DNA of 37,193 nt, taken from positions 1 through 37,193 of the forward strand of contig JAJYDC010000023.1 of the NCBI GenBank assembly GCA_021777835.1, in the 5' to 3' direction. Source of the DNA: Bacteroidota bacterium. Lineage in GTDB: Bacteria; Bacteroidota; Ignavibacteria; Ignavibacteriales; Ignavibacteriaceae. Positions 15,976-24,471 of the stretch are shown here, one piece after another. Each line of letters opens with the position of its first letter. Positions within the stretch are counted from its first letter, which is position 1. Under the pieces are notes generated by a model. The model had not been told where the DNA came from. It was given only the letters and a program-made list of their open reading frames with translations, and did no database searches. The position numbers and the translations under genes were made by a program.

Positions 15976-17352
15976 TTACTTTTGTCCTAGTTTCCTGTTC
16001 CAATACTCGATTCTTTCTTTGACTATTGCAGGATTGGGAGAACCAAAAGTTTTCTTTCTTTCTAAAGAGGTGGTGATATCTAAGCATTTAATAGATGTTT
16101 CATCAAATATTTGGTCAATAGTTTTTAAATAATCTAGAGTAACTCCGGAGAAGTTTAGATTTTTCTCCTCTAAACCTTTGACAACCCTGCCTACTATTTC
16201 ATGTGCATTTCTAAACGGTATTCCTTTAAGAACAAGCCAATCTGCTAAATCAGTTGCAAGGGAGAAATCTCCATTTAAATCTTCTATAAATTTCGTCTGA
16301 TTGAATTTTGCCGATTGCATCATTTGCGTCATAATATCAAGTGAAGCTTTGTAGGTATAAAAGGAGTCGAACAGAGGTTCTTTATCTTCTTGAAGGTCAC
16401 GGTTATAACTAAGAGGCAGACCTTTCATCGTTGAGATAAAAGCAATATAATTCCCAAATGACTTTCCTGACTTTCCCCTAATAAGCTCGGCAATATCGGG
16501 ATTTTTCTTTTGAGGCATTAAGGAAGATCCTGTAGAAAAATTATCAGATAATTTAATAAGATTAAATTCTGAAGTTGACCAGATAATTATTTCTTCGGAT
16601 AATCTGCTTAGATGCATCATACCTATTGAGCATCCGTTTAAGAAATCCAAAATAAAATCCCTATTGGAAACAGTATCGAGTGCGTTACCGGTAGGGAAGG
16701 CGAAGCCAAGTTTTTCTGAAGTAAAATCTCGATCAAGAGGAAGAGTAGAACCTGCAAGTGCACCGGAGCCAAGTGGGGATTCAGACAATGATTCAAATAT
16801 GAAATTTAGTCTATTTATGTCCCGTTCAAACATTTCAACATAAGCTAAAAGGTGGAAAGCTAATGAAATGGGCTGTGCTCTCTGCAGATGAGTGTAGCCT
16901 GGAATTAAGGTTTCGGTATGGGAAGATGCTATCGCCATAAAAGACTTTTGAATTTCTTTTAATGACGCTATTAAATGATTGCAAGCTTTTTTTGTCCATA
17001 AGATCAGATCTAAAGCAACCTGATCATTCCGGCTTCTGCCAGTATGAAGTTTTCCTGCAGTATCTCCGATTAACTCGAACAATCTTGATTCAACTGCCGA
17101 ATGAATATCTTCAAATTCATTCTCAGCAGGTTTCCATTTATCTAATTCCCATTCGCTCTTAATCTTTATGAGACCGTCTACTAAAGTCGTTAACTCCTCT
17201 GGAGTAACTAGTCCTATTTTAGACAGCATTTCTGCATGAGCAATACTACCTTCAATATCTTCAAGAATCAAATTTATATCGATATTCAGCGAAGAAGAAA
17301 ACTTCAAAGCATCAGAATTAAGACCTCCGTCAAACCTACCTCCCCATAACAT
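15976..17352 (-). CDS. argH: Argininosuccinate lyase
   Basis: Cleaves argininosuccinate into arginine and fumarate, the last step of arginine synthesis, in the cytoplasm. The 458-residue length is normal. Superfamily motifs are intact: HTGRSRNDQ at residues 103-111, the catalytic His155 in PGYTHLQRAQP, and the signature GSSLMPQKKNP at 275-285 with the catalytic serine loop. The N-terminal MLWGGRF is typical. The ATG shares its A with the TAA stop of argG (TAATG), which implies translational coupling. It is the last gene of the operon; I see no convincing hairpin terminator after it. Confidence 0.97.
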   Translation of the reverse strand: MLWGGRFDGGLNSDALKFSSSLNIDINLILEDIEGSIAHAEMLSKIGLVTPEELTTLVDGLIKIKSEWELDKWKPAENEFEDIHSAVESRLFELIGDTAGKLHTGRSRNDQVALDLILWTKKACNHLIASLKEIQKSFMAIASSHTETLIPGYTHLQRAQPISLAFHLLAYVEMFERDINRLNFIFESLSESPLGSGALAGSTLPLDRDFTSEKLGFAFPTGNALDTVSNRDFILDFLNGCSIGMMHLSRLSEEIIIWSTSEFNLIKLSDNFSTGSSLMPQKKNPDIAELIRGKSGKSFGNYIAFISTMKGLPLSYNRDLQEDKEPLFDSFYTYKASLDIMTQMMQSAKFNQTKFIEDLNGDFSLATDLADWLVLKGIPFRNAHEIVGRVVKGLEEKNLNFSGVTLDYLKTIDQIFDETSIKCLDITTSLERKKTFGSPNPAIVKERIEYWNRKLGQK

Positions 17353-18572
17353 TATACAGTGACCTCCTGTTTAGAGAATTTTTCAACTTGTGTAATAGTT
17401 TTATACGGAAGACCGTATATCTTAATAAAGCCTTCTGACGCTTTGTGGTCAAAAGTATCTTCCGAAGTATACGTTGCCAAATTTTTATTGTAAAGGCTAT
17501 AAATAGAATTTCTAGAAAGTGTTTTAATTGTACCTTTATAAAGTTCTACTTTAATTTCGCCTGTTATATTCTCCTGAGTTGAATCAACAAAAGCCATTAG
17601 CGATTTGAAAAGGGGAGAATACCAAAGTCCGTCATAAATCAAATTAGCGATTTTATTTGATATATTTTGTTTGAACCTAAAAGTCTCCTTATCAAGAATG
17701 AGTTTTTCTAATTCAAAATGCGCATGATGAAGTATTACTGCTGCAGGTGCCTCGTAGACTTCTCTTGATTTAATTCCGACAACTCGATTTTCGATTAAGT
17801 CTAATCTGCCGATGCCGTTATTAGCGCCAACTTCTTTAAGCTTTGTGACAAGATCAACAGCATTCATTTCAATTCCATTTAGACTAACAGGGATACCTTT
17901 TTCAAATCCAATAACAATTTCTTCAGAAGTATTAGGAGCTTTTTTAGGATTAGTAGTAATTTGATAAGCGTCTTCCGGCGGTGCAGCTTCAGGGTCTTCA
18001 AGCACGCCGCATTCTATTGCGATACCCCAAAGGTTCTCATCAATTGAATAGGGATTATCTTTTGTGGCTTTAATAGGGATATTATTTCTTATTGCATAAT
18101 CCATTTCTTCTTCCCGGCTTTTGAATTCCCATATTCTAAGAGGAGCAATAATTTCAAGATCGGGTGAGAGGGTTTGAACGCCGACCTCAAATCTAACCTG
18201 ATCATTGCCTTTACCGGTACAACCGTGGGACACTGCATCTGCATTTTCCTTTTCGGCTACATCGACTAACATTTTTGCAAGTAAAGGTCTTCCGATGGCG
18301 GTCGCCATCGGATATGAGCCTTCGTATAGAGCACCTGCTTTAAGAGCATTCCAGGCATATTGCGTTAAAAATTCCTCTCTTAAATCAAAAACATATGATT
18401 TTACGGCACCAGTTTTTGCAGCTTTTTCTTTTACTCCTTCAATCTCTTTTACCTGTCCGAGAAACCCGGTAGCGGTAATTATTTCAGCATCGTATTTTTC
18501 GCTTAGCCATTTTACCATTACAGACGTATCTAAGCCTCCCGAATAAGCGACAACAATTTTTTTCTTTGACAT
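17352..18572 (-). CDS. argG: Argininosuccinate synthase
   Basis: Joins citrulline and aspartate with ATP to give argininosuccinate. The 406-residue product starts with the PP-loop [11 protein letters not shown] (SGGLDTS at 11-17) and has the conserved [16 protein letters not shown] segment and [20 protein letters not shown], as expected in the family. AAGGAGATAAAA lies directly before the ATG, a strong ribosome-binding site and the best in the operon. The stop overlaps the argH start by one base. It follows argR by 22 bases. Confidence 0.97.
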   Translation of the reverse strand: MSKKKIVVAYSGGLDTSVMVKWLSEKYDAEIITATGFLGQVKEIEGVKEKAAKTGAVKSYVFDLREEFLTQYAWNALKAGALYEGSYPMATAIGRPLLAKMLVDVAEKENADAVSHGCTGKGNDQVRFEVGVQTLSPDLEIIAPLRIWEFKSREEEMDYAIRNNIPIKATKDNPYSIDENLWGIAIECGVLEDPEAAPPEDAYQITTNPKKAPNTSEEIVIGFEKGIPVSLNGIEMNAVDLVTKLKEVGANNGIGRLDLIENRVVGIKSREVYEAPAAVILHHAHFELEKLILDKETFRFKQNISNKIANLIYDGLWYSPLFKSLMAFVDSTQENITGEIKVELYKGTIKTLSRNSIYSLYNKNLATYTSEDTFDHKASEGFIKIYGLPYKTITQVEKFSKQEVTV

Positions 18573-18594
18573 TTTTATCTCCTTATAAATATAA

Positions 18595-19050
18595 CTAACC
18601 GACTTGTTCGGTCATCATTTTTTTAATTAGCGTTACCAGATTTTCAATATGATTATGTGAACTTGGAATAACCATAACAGTATCATCACCTGCTACGGTT
18701 CCTATAATTTCCGGGTTGTTTAATCGATCAATAAAATGAGCAATACCTTGGGCACGACCGGCTAAAGTTCTTACGACTACGAGAGACTCATTATGCTGTA
18801 CGTTGAGAATTTCAAAGCCTATTAATTTCGCAATTTGTTTACCTGATTCGTGTGAGTCGAGAATATAGCGGGGACCTTTTTCCGTAATTGTACGAATGAC
18901 TCCAAGCTCTGCAAAATCACGGCTTAAAGTGGCTTGCGTAACCATTATTCCTTCAGAGTCAAGCATCTTTACAAGGTTATCATGAGATGAAATAAATCTA
19001 TTGCTCAGAAGTTCCTTAATGCGGTTTAATCTCTTTAATTTTGCTGACAT
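18595..19050 (-). CDS. argR: Arginine repressor
   Basis: The 151-residue product has the ArgR/AhrC layout: an N-terminal winged helix with TQATLSRD at residues 38-45 and a C-terminal hexamerisation/arginine-binding domain ending in GTVAGDDT (117-124), whose Asp pair contacts arginine. With bound arginine these proteins bind ARG boxes and repress biosynthetic promoters. It is encoded inside the operon, between argD (24 bases upstream) and argG, so it should control its own synthesis through the ARG-box-like site before argC. No Shine-Dalgarno is evident before its ATG. Confidence 0.95.
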   Translation of the reverse strand: MSAKLKRLNRIKELLSNRFISSHDNLVKMLDSEGIMVTQATLSRDFAELGVIRTITEKGPRYILDSHESGKQIAKLIGFEILNVQHNESLVVVRTLAGRAQGIAHFIDRLNNPEIIGTVAGDDTVMVIPSSHNHIENLVTLIKKMMTEQVG

Positions 19051-19074
19051 AATTTATGTTTAAGTTAATTTGTC

Positions 19075-20223
19075 TTATAAGTTTGAAATAACCTTTTTGA
19101 GCGTTAAAAGGAATTTTGCTATTTCGTTTTGAGTTATTATAAAAGGGGGCAAGATTCTCAAAACATGTTCACCTGCTGTTCCTACAACGAAGCCCTCTTC
19201 AAGCATTTGTGCAGCAACTTGTTTAGACTGGACAGCATCTGAAAATTCAACGCCTATAATTAAGCCCTTTCCACGAATATTCTTTATAGAAGAATGATGC
19301 AAGCCGTGAAGTCCGTTCATAAATATATTTCCGATTGAAGTAATACCGTCAAGAGCAGCATCATCTAATAATTCAACAACTTTATTAGCAACTGCAACTG
19401 CGACAGGATTGCCTCCGAATGTCGAGCCATGGTCTCCAGGTTTTATAACTGCGGCTACTTCTTTTGAGCACAAAGTTGCGCCAAGAGGAATTCCATTAGC
19501 TAAGCCTTTAGCTGATGAAACAATATCAGGAATAATATTTTCATGCTGATAGGAGTAAAACTTTCCTGTCCTTCCAATACCTGTTTGAATTTCATCAACA
19601 ATAAGGAGGATATTTTTTTCGCTGCAAAGATCACGAAGCCCTTTTAGATAATTCTCAGGTGGTTCGTTCACGCCTCCTTCGCCTTGAATACTTTCAACAA
19701 TAACGGCTGTTGTTTCGTCAGTTATTGCATTTGCAATTGCAGATAGACTTCCATAAGGGACATGTGAGAAACCTGGCACTAATGGCTGAAAACCGTTCCA
19801 GAATTTGTACTGTCCTGTTGCGGATAAACTTCCATAGCTTCTTCCGTGAAAGCTGCCGTGGGTTGATATTATATGGCTTTTTCCGTTACCCCATTTCCTT
19901 GCAAACTTTATTGCAGCTTCATTAGCTTCTGTGCCAGAATTAGAGAAAAAAACATAATCCATTCCTGATTTACCGGCTAATTTATTAGCTAATGATTCCT
20001 GCAATGAAGATGAGAATAAATTTGAAGTATGCCAAAGTTTATTGATTTGTTCGATCGCTGCAGCTTTTAATGTGGGGTGATTATGCCCAAAACTAGTTAC
20101 TGCGATTCCGCAGTAAAAATCTATATATTCTTTTCCAGTAGTATCATAAAGAAAGAACCCATTTCCTCTTTCAAACTCTATCGGGTATCTGTTGTAATTT
20201 TTAAGCAATGCTGACTTTTGCAT
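19075..20223 (-). CDS. argD: Acetylornithine aminotransferase
   Basis: PLP-dependent class III aminotransferase converting N-acetylglutamate semialdehyde to N-acetylornithine. The 382-residue product has the PLP lysine at 239 (SSAKGLANGIPLGA), the Asp210-Glu211-x-Gln213 cofactor motif (LLIVDEIQTGIGRTG) and SNSGTEANEAAIKFAR. A succinylornithine or ornithine aminotransferase reading is excluded mainly by context. The start ATG lies 23 bases inside the 3' end of argB, in another frame, so the two genes overlap and are probably coupled. Confidence 0.95.
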   Translation of the reverse strand: MQKSALLKNYNRYPIEFERGNGFFLYDTTGKEYIDFYCGIAVTSFGHNHPTLKAAAIEQINKLWHTSNLFSSSLQESLANKLAGKSGMDYVFFSNSGTEANEAAIKFARKWGNGKSHIISTHGSFHGRSYGSLSATGQYKFWNGFQPLVPGFSHVPYGSLSAIANAITDETTAVIVESIQGEGGVNEPPENYLKGLRDLCSEKNILLIVDEIQTGIGRTGKFYSYQHENIIPDIVSSAKGLANGIPLGATLCSKEVAAVIKPGDHGSTFGGNPVAVAVANKVVELLDDAALDGITSIGNIFMNGLHGLHHSSIKNIRGKGLIIGVEFSDAVQSKQVAAQMLEEGFVVGTAGEHVLRILPPFIITQNEIAKFLLTLKKVISNL

Positions 20224-20989
20224 AGAGGCTTCCTGTTTTATTTATAATCCATGTTCCTTTTGTTTTTTCAGGATCCAAAAGTTGAGATCCAATCCAAATT
20301 CTATTTATTCCCATCTTTAAAAGCTCAATACAGCTTTTCAATTTTGGTATCATACCGTCGGTGATTTGCCCTTCTACAATTCCGCTGATAATTTCCTCTT
20401 CCGAGAGATAACTAACATAATTGCCGTCCATTTTCACTCCTTCAACATCAGAAACAAAAAATACGGAATCTGCTTTCACCGCAAGGGCAATTGTCTCTGC
20501 AAAAAGGTCTGCATTTACATTCATTAAATTACCGTCTGCATCTCTGCAAACACTTGAAAAGACAGGTATAATCCCGTCTTTTAGGAGATCAGTAATCCAA
20601 TTTGAAGATCCAATAATTTCTGGTTTACCAACATAGCCGAGATTCTTATCAAAATAATTTGCAATAAAAGTTCCGCGATCGATGCCAGACAGTCCGATTG
20701 CTTCAAAGTTAGAGGAACTCAGCTTTGCTACAAGTTGAGAGTTTAGCAAGCCTGACTGCACGGCAGCAACAACTTCCATTTGCTGAATTGAAGTGACCCG
20801 CTGACCGTTAATAAATTTTGTTTCATGTCCTAGTTTTTCAGACCATTCGGAAATATTTTTGCCTGCTCCGTGTACTACAATGATTCCTTGAAAATCATTA
20901 TAGAGCTTTTTAATAGAATTAATCCAGACTTCGGTTGAACTAAATTCAGAAATAGTTTTACCGCTAATTTTTAGAACTGCAATTTTCAT
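20201..20989 (-). CDS. argB: N-acetylglutamate kinase
   Basis: Phosphorylates N-acetylglutamate with ATP, usually the feedback-controlled step. The 262-residue product is a complete amino-acid kinase: LKISGKT at the N-terminus, VVHGAGKNIS near residue 38, GLSGIDRGTF, NVNADLFAETIALAVKAD and the late MIPKLKSCIELLKMGI. The second loop reads GAG rather than the usual GGG, a mild variation. There is no N-terminal helix extension of the arginine-sensitive hexameric enzymes, suggesting the E. coli-like dimeric, arginine-insensitive class; that is inference. AGGAG stands before the ATG, 13 bases after the argJ stop. Confidence 0.95.
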   Translation of the reverse strand: MKIAVLKISGKTISEFSSTEVWINSIKKLYNDFQGIIVVHGAGKNISEWSEKLGHETKFINGQRVTSIQQMEVVAAVQSGLLNSQLVAKLSSSNFEAIGLSGIDRGTFIANYFDKNLGYVGKPEIIGSSNWITDLLKDGIIPVFSSVCRDADGNLMNVNADLFAETIALAVKADSVFFVSDVEGVKMDGNYVSYLSEEEIISGIVEGQITDGMIPKLKSCIELLKMGINRIWIGSQLLDPEKTKGTWIINKTGSLYAKVSIA

Positions 20990-21002
20990 TATATTCTCCT
21001 AA

Positions 21003-22208
21003 TCAAGTCCTGTAATCAGCATTTATTTTTATATACTCTTCGCTAAGATCACATGTCCACCAAGTTGCTTCTTCAGGACCTTCTCCTAAGTCAATATGAA
21101 TTTCGAATTCTTTTTGAGATAAAATTTTAGAAGCAAGCTCTTCGTCAAGTGTAAGAGTAAAATTCGGTAAAAGTATCGGGAGGTTACTAAAACTTATAGA
21201 AACTTTAGCAGGATCAAAATCTGCTCCGCTTTGACCTGCTGCGCTAAGGATTCTTCCCCAGTTAGCATCGGCACCGTGGATAGCAGTTTTTACCAAAGAA
21301 GAATTTGCAATTGATTTGCCTATTAGATTTGCATCAGATTTAGTCTTAGTTCCGCTGACCTTAACAGTAACTAATTTAGTAGCGCCTTCTCCATCAGAGA
21401 CAATTGACTTAGCCATTTCTATAGTTAATGCTTTTAATGCAGATAGAAATTCGGGATAATCCTCTGAATTTTCCATTATTGAAATTCCCGATGAACCGTT
21501 GGCTAAAAGAATTACCATATCGTTAGTACTGGTTTCTCCATCGACAGAAATTTTATTAAAGGAAACGTTTACAGTTTCTTTAAGTAAAGTTTGAAGGAGA
21601 TCTTTTTCTATTTTAGCATCTGTTGAAATAAAACCTAACATTGTAGCCATATTAGGCATAATCATACCGCTACCCTTGCAAATACCGCCAATTGTAACGT
21701 TTCCGCTCTTTAATCTAACTTTGACAGCGTAGGATTTAATCCTGGTATCAGTAGTCATAATTGCTTCGGCAGCATCATATCCACCATCTTTGGATAGCGA
21801 AGGTATTATTTCGTCAAGACCGGTTTGAATTTTTTCAACAGGAAGTTTTTGACCAATGACACCGGTTGAACTAATTAGGACTTCGGTAGAAAGGAGGTTC
21901 AACTTTTCAGCACACCATCTTTGCATTTTGAGTGCATCATCATAGCCGGATTCTCCGGTACATGCATTTGCATTGCCAGAATTTATTAAAATAGCTTTTA
22001 CGCTTTTATCAAGTTTAATCACATTTTGTGAAATAACTAACGGTGCAGCCTTAACTTTATTCATTGTAAAAGTGCCTGCAGCCGTGCAAGAATAATCAGA
22101 AAAAATTAAAGCTAAATCCTTTTTCCGCTTTTTAATTCCGCAATATATACCTGCCGCTTTGAATCCATTTGGTGAAGTTACCGAGCCGTTTTCAATAAAC
22201 TGAAACAT
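21003..22208 (-). CDS. argJ: Glutamate N-acetyltransferase / ornithine acetyltransferase
   Basis: Transfers the acetyl group from N-acetylornithine to glutamate, closing the acetyl cycle, and in bifunctional forms also uses acetyl-CoA. The 401-residue product has the self-cleavage site CKGSGMIMPNMATMLGF, with nucleophile Thr189, so it should mature into alpha and beta chains. It starts 17 bases inside the 3' end of argC. Its presence explains why no argE deacetylase is in the cluster. Whether it is mono- or bifunctional cannot be settled by eye. Confidence 0.95.
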   Translation of the reverse strand: MFQFIENGSVTSPNGFKAAGIYCGIKKRKKDLALIFSDYSCTAAGTFTMNKVKAAPLVISQNVIKLDKSVKAILINSGNANACTGESGYDDALKMQRWCAEKLNLLSTEVLISSTGVIGQKLPVEKIQTGLDEIIPSLSKDGGYDAAEAIMTTDTRIKSYAVKVRLKSGNVTIGGICKGSGMIMPNMATMLGFISTDAKIEKDLLQTLLKETVNVSFNKISVDGETSTNDMVILLANGSSGISIMENSEDYPEFLSALKALTIEMAKSIVSDGEGATKLVTVKVSGTKTKSDANLIGKSIANSSLVKTAIHGADANWGRILSAAGQSGADFDPAKVSISFSNLPILLPNFTLTLDEELASKILSQKEFEIHIDLGEGPEEATWWTCDLSEEYIKINADYRT

Positions 22209-23223
22209 TTTTAACTCCGTTATTTAGTAAACTTAATGTTTCATCCCATCCAAAAAGTATATTCATGTTTTGAATTGCCTGTCCCGAGGCGCCTTTAATT
22301 AAATTGTCAATTGCGGATGTAATTATTAAGACTTTATCTTTTACTGATATGTTTATATCGCAAAAATTAGTATCTACTACCCAGTTCAATTGGGGAGGAA
22401 CTTCTCTTATTCTTACAAAAGGGGAATTAGAATAGAAAGATTTATATTTCCCGATGATTTCATTTTCTGAGATAATATTCTTCAAATGAATTGAAGTCGT
22501 TGCATAAATTCCAACGGCTATAGGCAAAAGATGGGTAGAAAATGAAAATGGAGAATCAAATTCAAAAGTCCGCAGCATCTGTAGTATTTCAGGCTGATGT
22601 CTGTGTTTATTAAGACTATATGCCGATACATTTCCGTGCATTTCAGACATTAATAATTCCTGCTTTGGAGATTTACCCGCACCGCTTGTACCTGAATATG
22701 CCACAGTGCTTACAGTTAAAATATCATCCACAAACGAATCTACGAATGGAAGCAATGAGAGTATGGTTGCCGTCGGATAGCATCCGGGATTTGCAATTAA
22801 GTCTGTTGTAGAATAATCTAATCGCTGATAGTCAGCCAATCCATAAATCTTTGAATTTAATAGTTCAGGAGAGGTATGTTTTTTACCATACCACAACTCA
22901 TACTCGTCCTTAGAATCCAGTCTATAGTCACCGCCAAGATCAATGACTTTCTTGCCCTTGTTAATTAATTGAGGAACTATTTTAAGAGCTTCGCCATGCG
23001 GTAATGCAATAAAATAAACGTCATGCTCACTCAGATTATCAATGCTGTTAATTATAGAATTATTTACAATATTGTTGAATTCCGGAAATAGGTCATACAA
23101 ATTTTGTCCTGCAGTTGAATTTCCATACACTTTTAATTCTGCTACAAATGGGTGACTGTTGCAAAATTGAACAAGTTTCTTTCCCGTATATCCGCTACCT
23201 CCGATTATACCTACTGAAATCAT
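22192..23223 (-). CDS. argC: N-acetyl-gamma-glutamyl-phosphate reductase
   Basis: NADPH-dependent reduction of N-acetylglutamyl phosphate to the semialdehyde. The 343-residue product has the nucleotide-binding GIIGGSGYTGKKLV at the N-terminus, the catalytic Cys148 in ANPGCYPTATIL and the His-containing HRHQPEI region. It is the first gene of the seven-gene operon. AAGGCTAA directly precedes the ATG, and the ARG-box-like palindrome starts 11 bases upstream. The 3' end overlaps argJ. Confidence 0.96.
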   Translation of the reverse strand: MISVGIIGGSGYTGKKLVQFCNSHPFVAELKVYGNSTAGQNLYDLFPEFNNIVNNSIINSIDNLSEHDVYFIALPHGEALKIVPQLINKGKKVIDLGGDYRLDSKDEYELWYGKKHTSPELLNSKIYGLADYQRLDYSTTDLIANPGCYPTATILSLLPFVDSFVDDILTVSTVAYSGTSGAGKSPKQELLMSEMHGNVSAYSLNKHRHQPEILQMLRTFEFDSPFSFSTHLLPIAVGIYATTSIHLKNIISENEIIGKYKSFYSNSPFVRIREVPPQLNWVVDTNFCDINISVKDKVLIITSAIDNLIKGASGQAIQNMNILFGWDETLSLLNNGVKNVSVY

Positions 23224-23234
23224 TTAGCCTTGCC

Positions 23235-23252
23235 TATGAATAATTATTCCAA
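23235..23252 (-). promoter_or_regulatory. ARG-box-like operator before argC
   Basis: TATGAATAATTATTCCAA (plus strand) fits the E. coli ARG-box pattern wnTGAATwwwwATTCAnw at all defined positions but one (C for A). It lies between the proposed promoter and the argC start, where ArgR binding would block transcription. Only one box is seen; E. coli operators usually have two. Confidence 0.65.
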
Positions 23253-23272
23253 TTATTAAATTCTTAGGACTA

Positions 23273-23301
23273 AATTTATACAATAATAGATTATTTGTCA
23301 A
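23273..23301 (-). promoter_or_regulatory. Candidate promoter of the arginine operon
   Basis: On the minus strand TTGACA (23301-23296) is followed 17 bases later by TAAATT (23278-23273), or 15 bases later by TATAAA. The same region contains TATATTTG (23306-23299), which fits the Bacteroidota -7 pattern TAnnTTTG, so the exact start is unresolved. Either places the ARG-box-like site near or downstream of the transcription start. Confidence 0.4.
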
Positions 23302-23306
23302 ATATA

Positions 23307-23662
23307 TATTGTATATAATTGCAATTAGATGTCACTAAGGTATTATTTCAGGGACTAATATGGATATATATGCATAAATATGTGTACAATTACCTAATTG
23401 CTAAAAATCAATTATGATTAGGGGCTATAAAAGCATGCGTGAAGATTGGATAAATATGCAATATCGGGATTAATAGTTAACCTTTTGAAGTCAAGAATCT
23501 GATCATTTATATAAGCTTGGGAGTGCCATATAAGTGCTTGATTAAATTTGTAATTGTGTTTATTCAAGTAATTCTTAAATAAATATGGAATTTCAATCTC
23601 GAAATGATTTGTAAAGTGGAAGAAGTTAAAAATGCTTCAGTTTATGCGAAAATTCGTTCAAT
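23307..23662. other. A+T-rich intergenic region, nothing identified
   Basis: About 350 bases between the arginine promoter and the terminator of the tRNA gene. I find no coding frame of note, no RNA gene and no repeat shared with the rest of the window. Confidence 0.5.
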
Positions 23663-23698
23663 AAAAAAGCCTTGCAACATTATGTGTTGTAAGGCTTT
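23660..23698 (-). terminator. Terminator of the tRNA-Ala gene
   Basis: AAAGCCTTGCAACA (23666-23679) pairs with TGTTGTAAGGCTTT (23685-23698) over 14 pairs including one G-U, with a 5-base loop. On the minus strand the hairpin is followed by a T-run. It starts seven bases beyond the tRNA 3' end. Confidence 0.85.
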
Positions 23699-23705
23699 AA
23701 GAAAG

Positions 23706-23778
<73 letters not shown>

Positions 23779-23915
23779 AAAAATGAATTCTATTTGTAAT
23801 CTTTCGGAGCCAAAAATATAGAAGAAACCTTTGTTTGTCAAATTTGATTACCGAATTTTACATTGTTATGTTATTAAATAGGTTTTATTTTTTATTGAAC
23901 AAAATTAATGGATTT

Positions 23916-24317
23916 ATGAGACTCTTATTTTCGTCCTTCTTATTATTATTTTTTGTATCACTTGTTGTTTCGGGCTGCAAGGATTCTATCACGGGGAGTC
24001 AATTAGACTCAGTTGTAATTCCTTCATCTAATGTATCTTATAAAACGTATATTCAGCCTGTGTTTACTTTGAAATGTGCTAACTCTGGCTGTCATGATGA
24101 CGGTACTATGGCTGCCGGGTTGAGTTTGACGACGTGGGCTGGTGCAACTAATCTTCAGTATGTTACTAAAGGTCATCCTGACAATAGTATTTTAGTGCAA
24201 TCAATTGAGGGGCTGTCAGGTTCCTCTCCAATGCCTCCTGTGGGATACCCGGTTATGACAGCAAATCAAATTCAAGGTGTGAGAGTTTGGATTGCCGAAG
24301 GAGCAAAGAACAATTAA
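23916..24317 (+). CDS. Lipoprotein with a cytochrome c-like (CX4CH) domain
   Basis: ATG 23916 starts a 133-residue product with a lipoprotein signal: MRLLFSSFLLLFFVSLVVSGC, lipobox VSGC, Cys21. A frame extension up to TTG 23835 exists but would bury the signal. The mature part has YKTYIQPVFTLKCANSGCHD, with CX4CH in place of the usual CXXCH, and SPMPPVGYPVMT with a Met that could be the sixth heme ligand. The closing NQIQGVRVWIAEGAKN is the usual end of planctomycete-type (PSCyt1-like) cytochrome c domains. Such domains occur in Bacteroidota-group surface proteins; heme attachment through CX4CH is not certain. Its neighbours give no pathway. It is divergent from the tRNA gene and convergent with the aldose epimerase. 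Confidence 0.72.
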   Translation: MRLLFSSFLLLFFVSLVVSGCKDSITGSQLDSVVIPSSNVSYKTYIQPVFTLKCANSGCHDDGTMAAGLSLTTWAGATNLQYVTKGHPDNSILVQSIEGLSGSSPMPPVGYPVMTANQIQGVRVWIAEGAKNN

Positions 24318-24358
24318 TAAATTATTTGAGGATCAAATCGCAACGCATAATATTTTAT

Positions 24359-24425
24359 CGTGTCTACTTTGAGTAACTTCATAAAATATTAATGATAATA
24401 TACGAACGTACTCGAAGCAGACACG
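24359..24425. repeat. Imperfect long inverted repeat between convergent genes
   Basis: Arms CGTGTCTACTTTGAGTA (24359-24375) and TACTCGAAGCAGACACG (24409-24425) pair at 15 of 17 positions, plus one G-U, around a 33-base A+T-rich loop. It might terminate one or both converging genes, or be a relic of a small repeat. There is no good T-run right after either arm. Confidence 0.45.
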
Positions 24426-24471
24426 AAGTGCTACTATGAATGTTTTTTTGATATCATGAAATAGCGGCAAA

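Noticed and set aside
18205-18546. Plus-strand open frame of 113 codons
   Set aside because: Antisense shadow of argG, which is certain on motif evidence.
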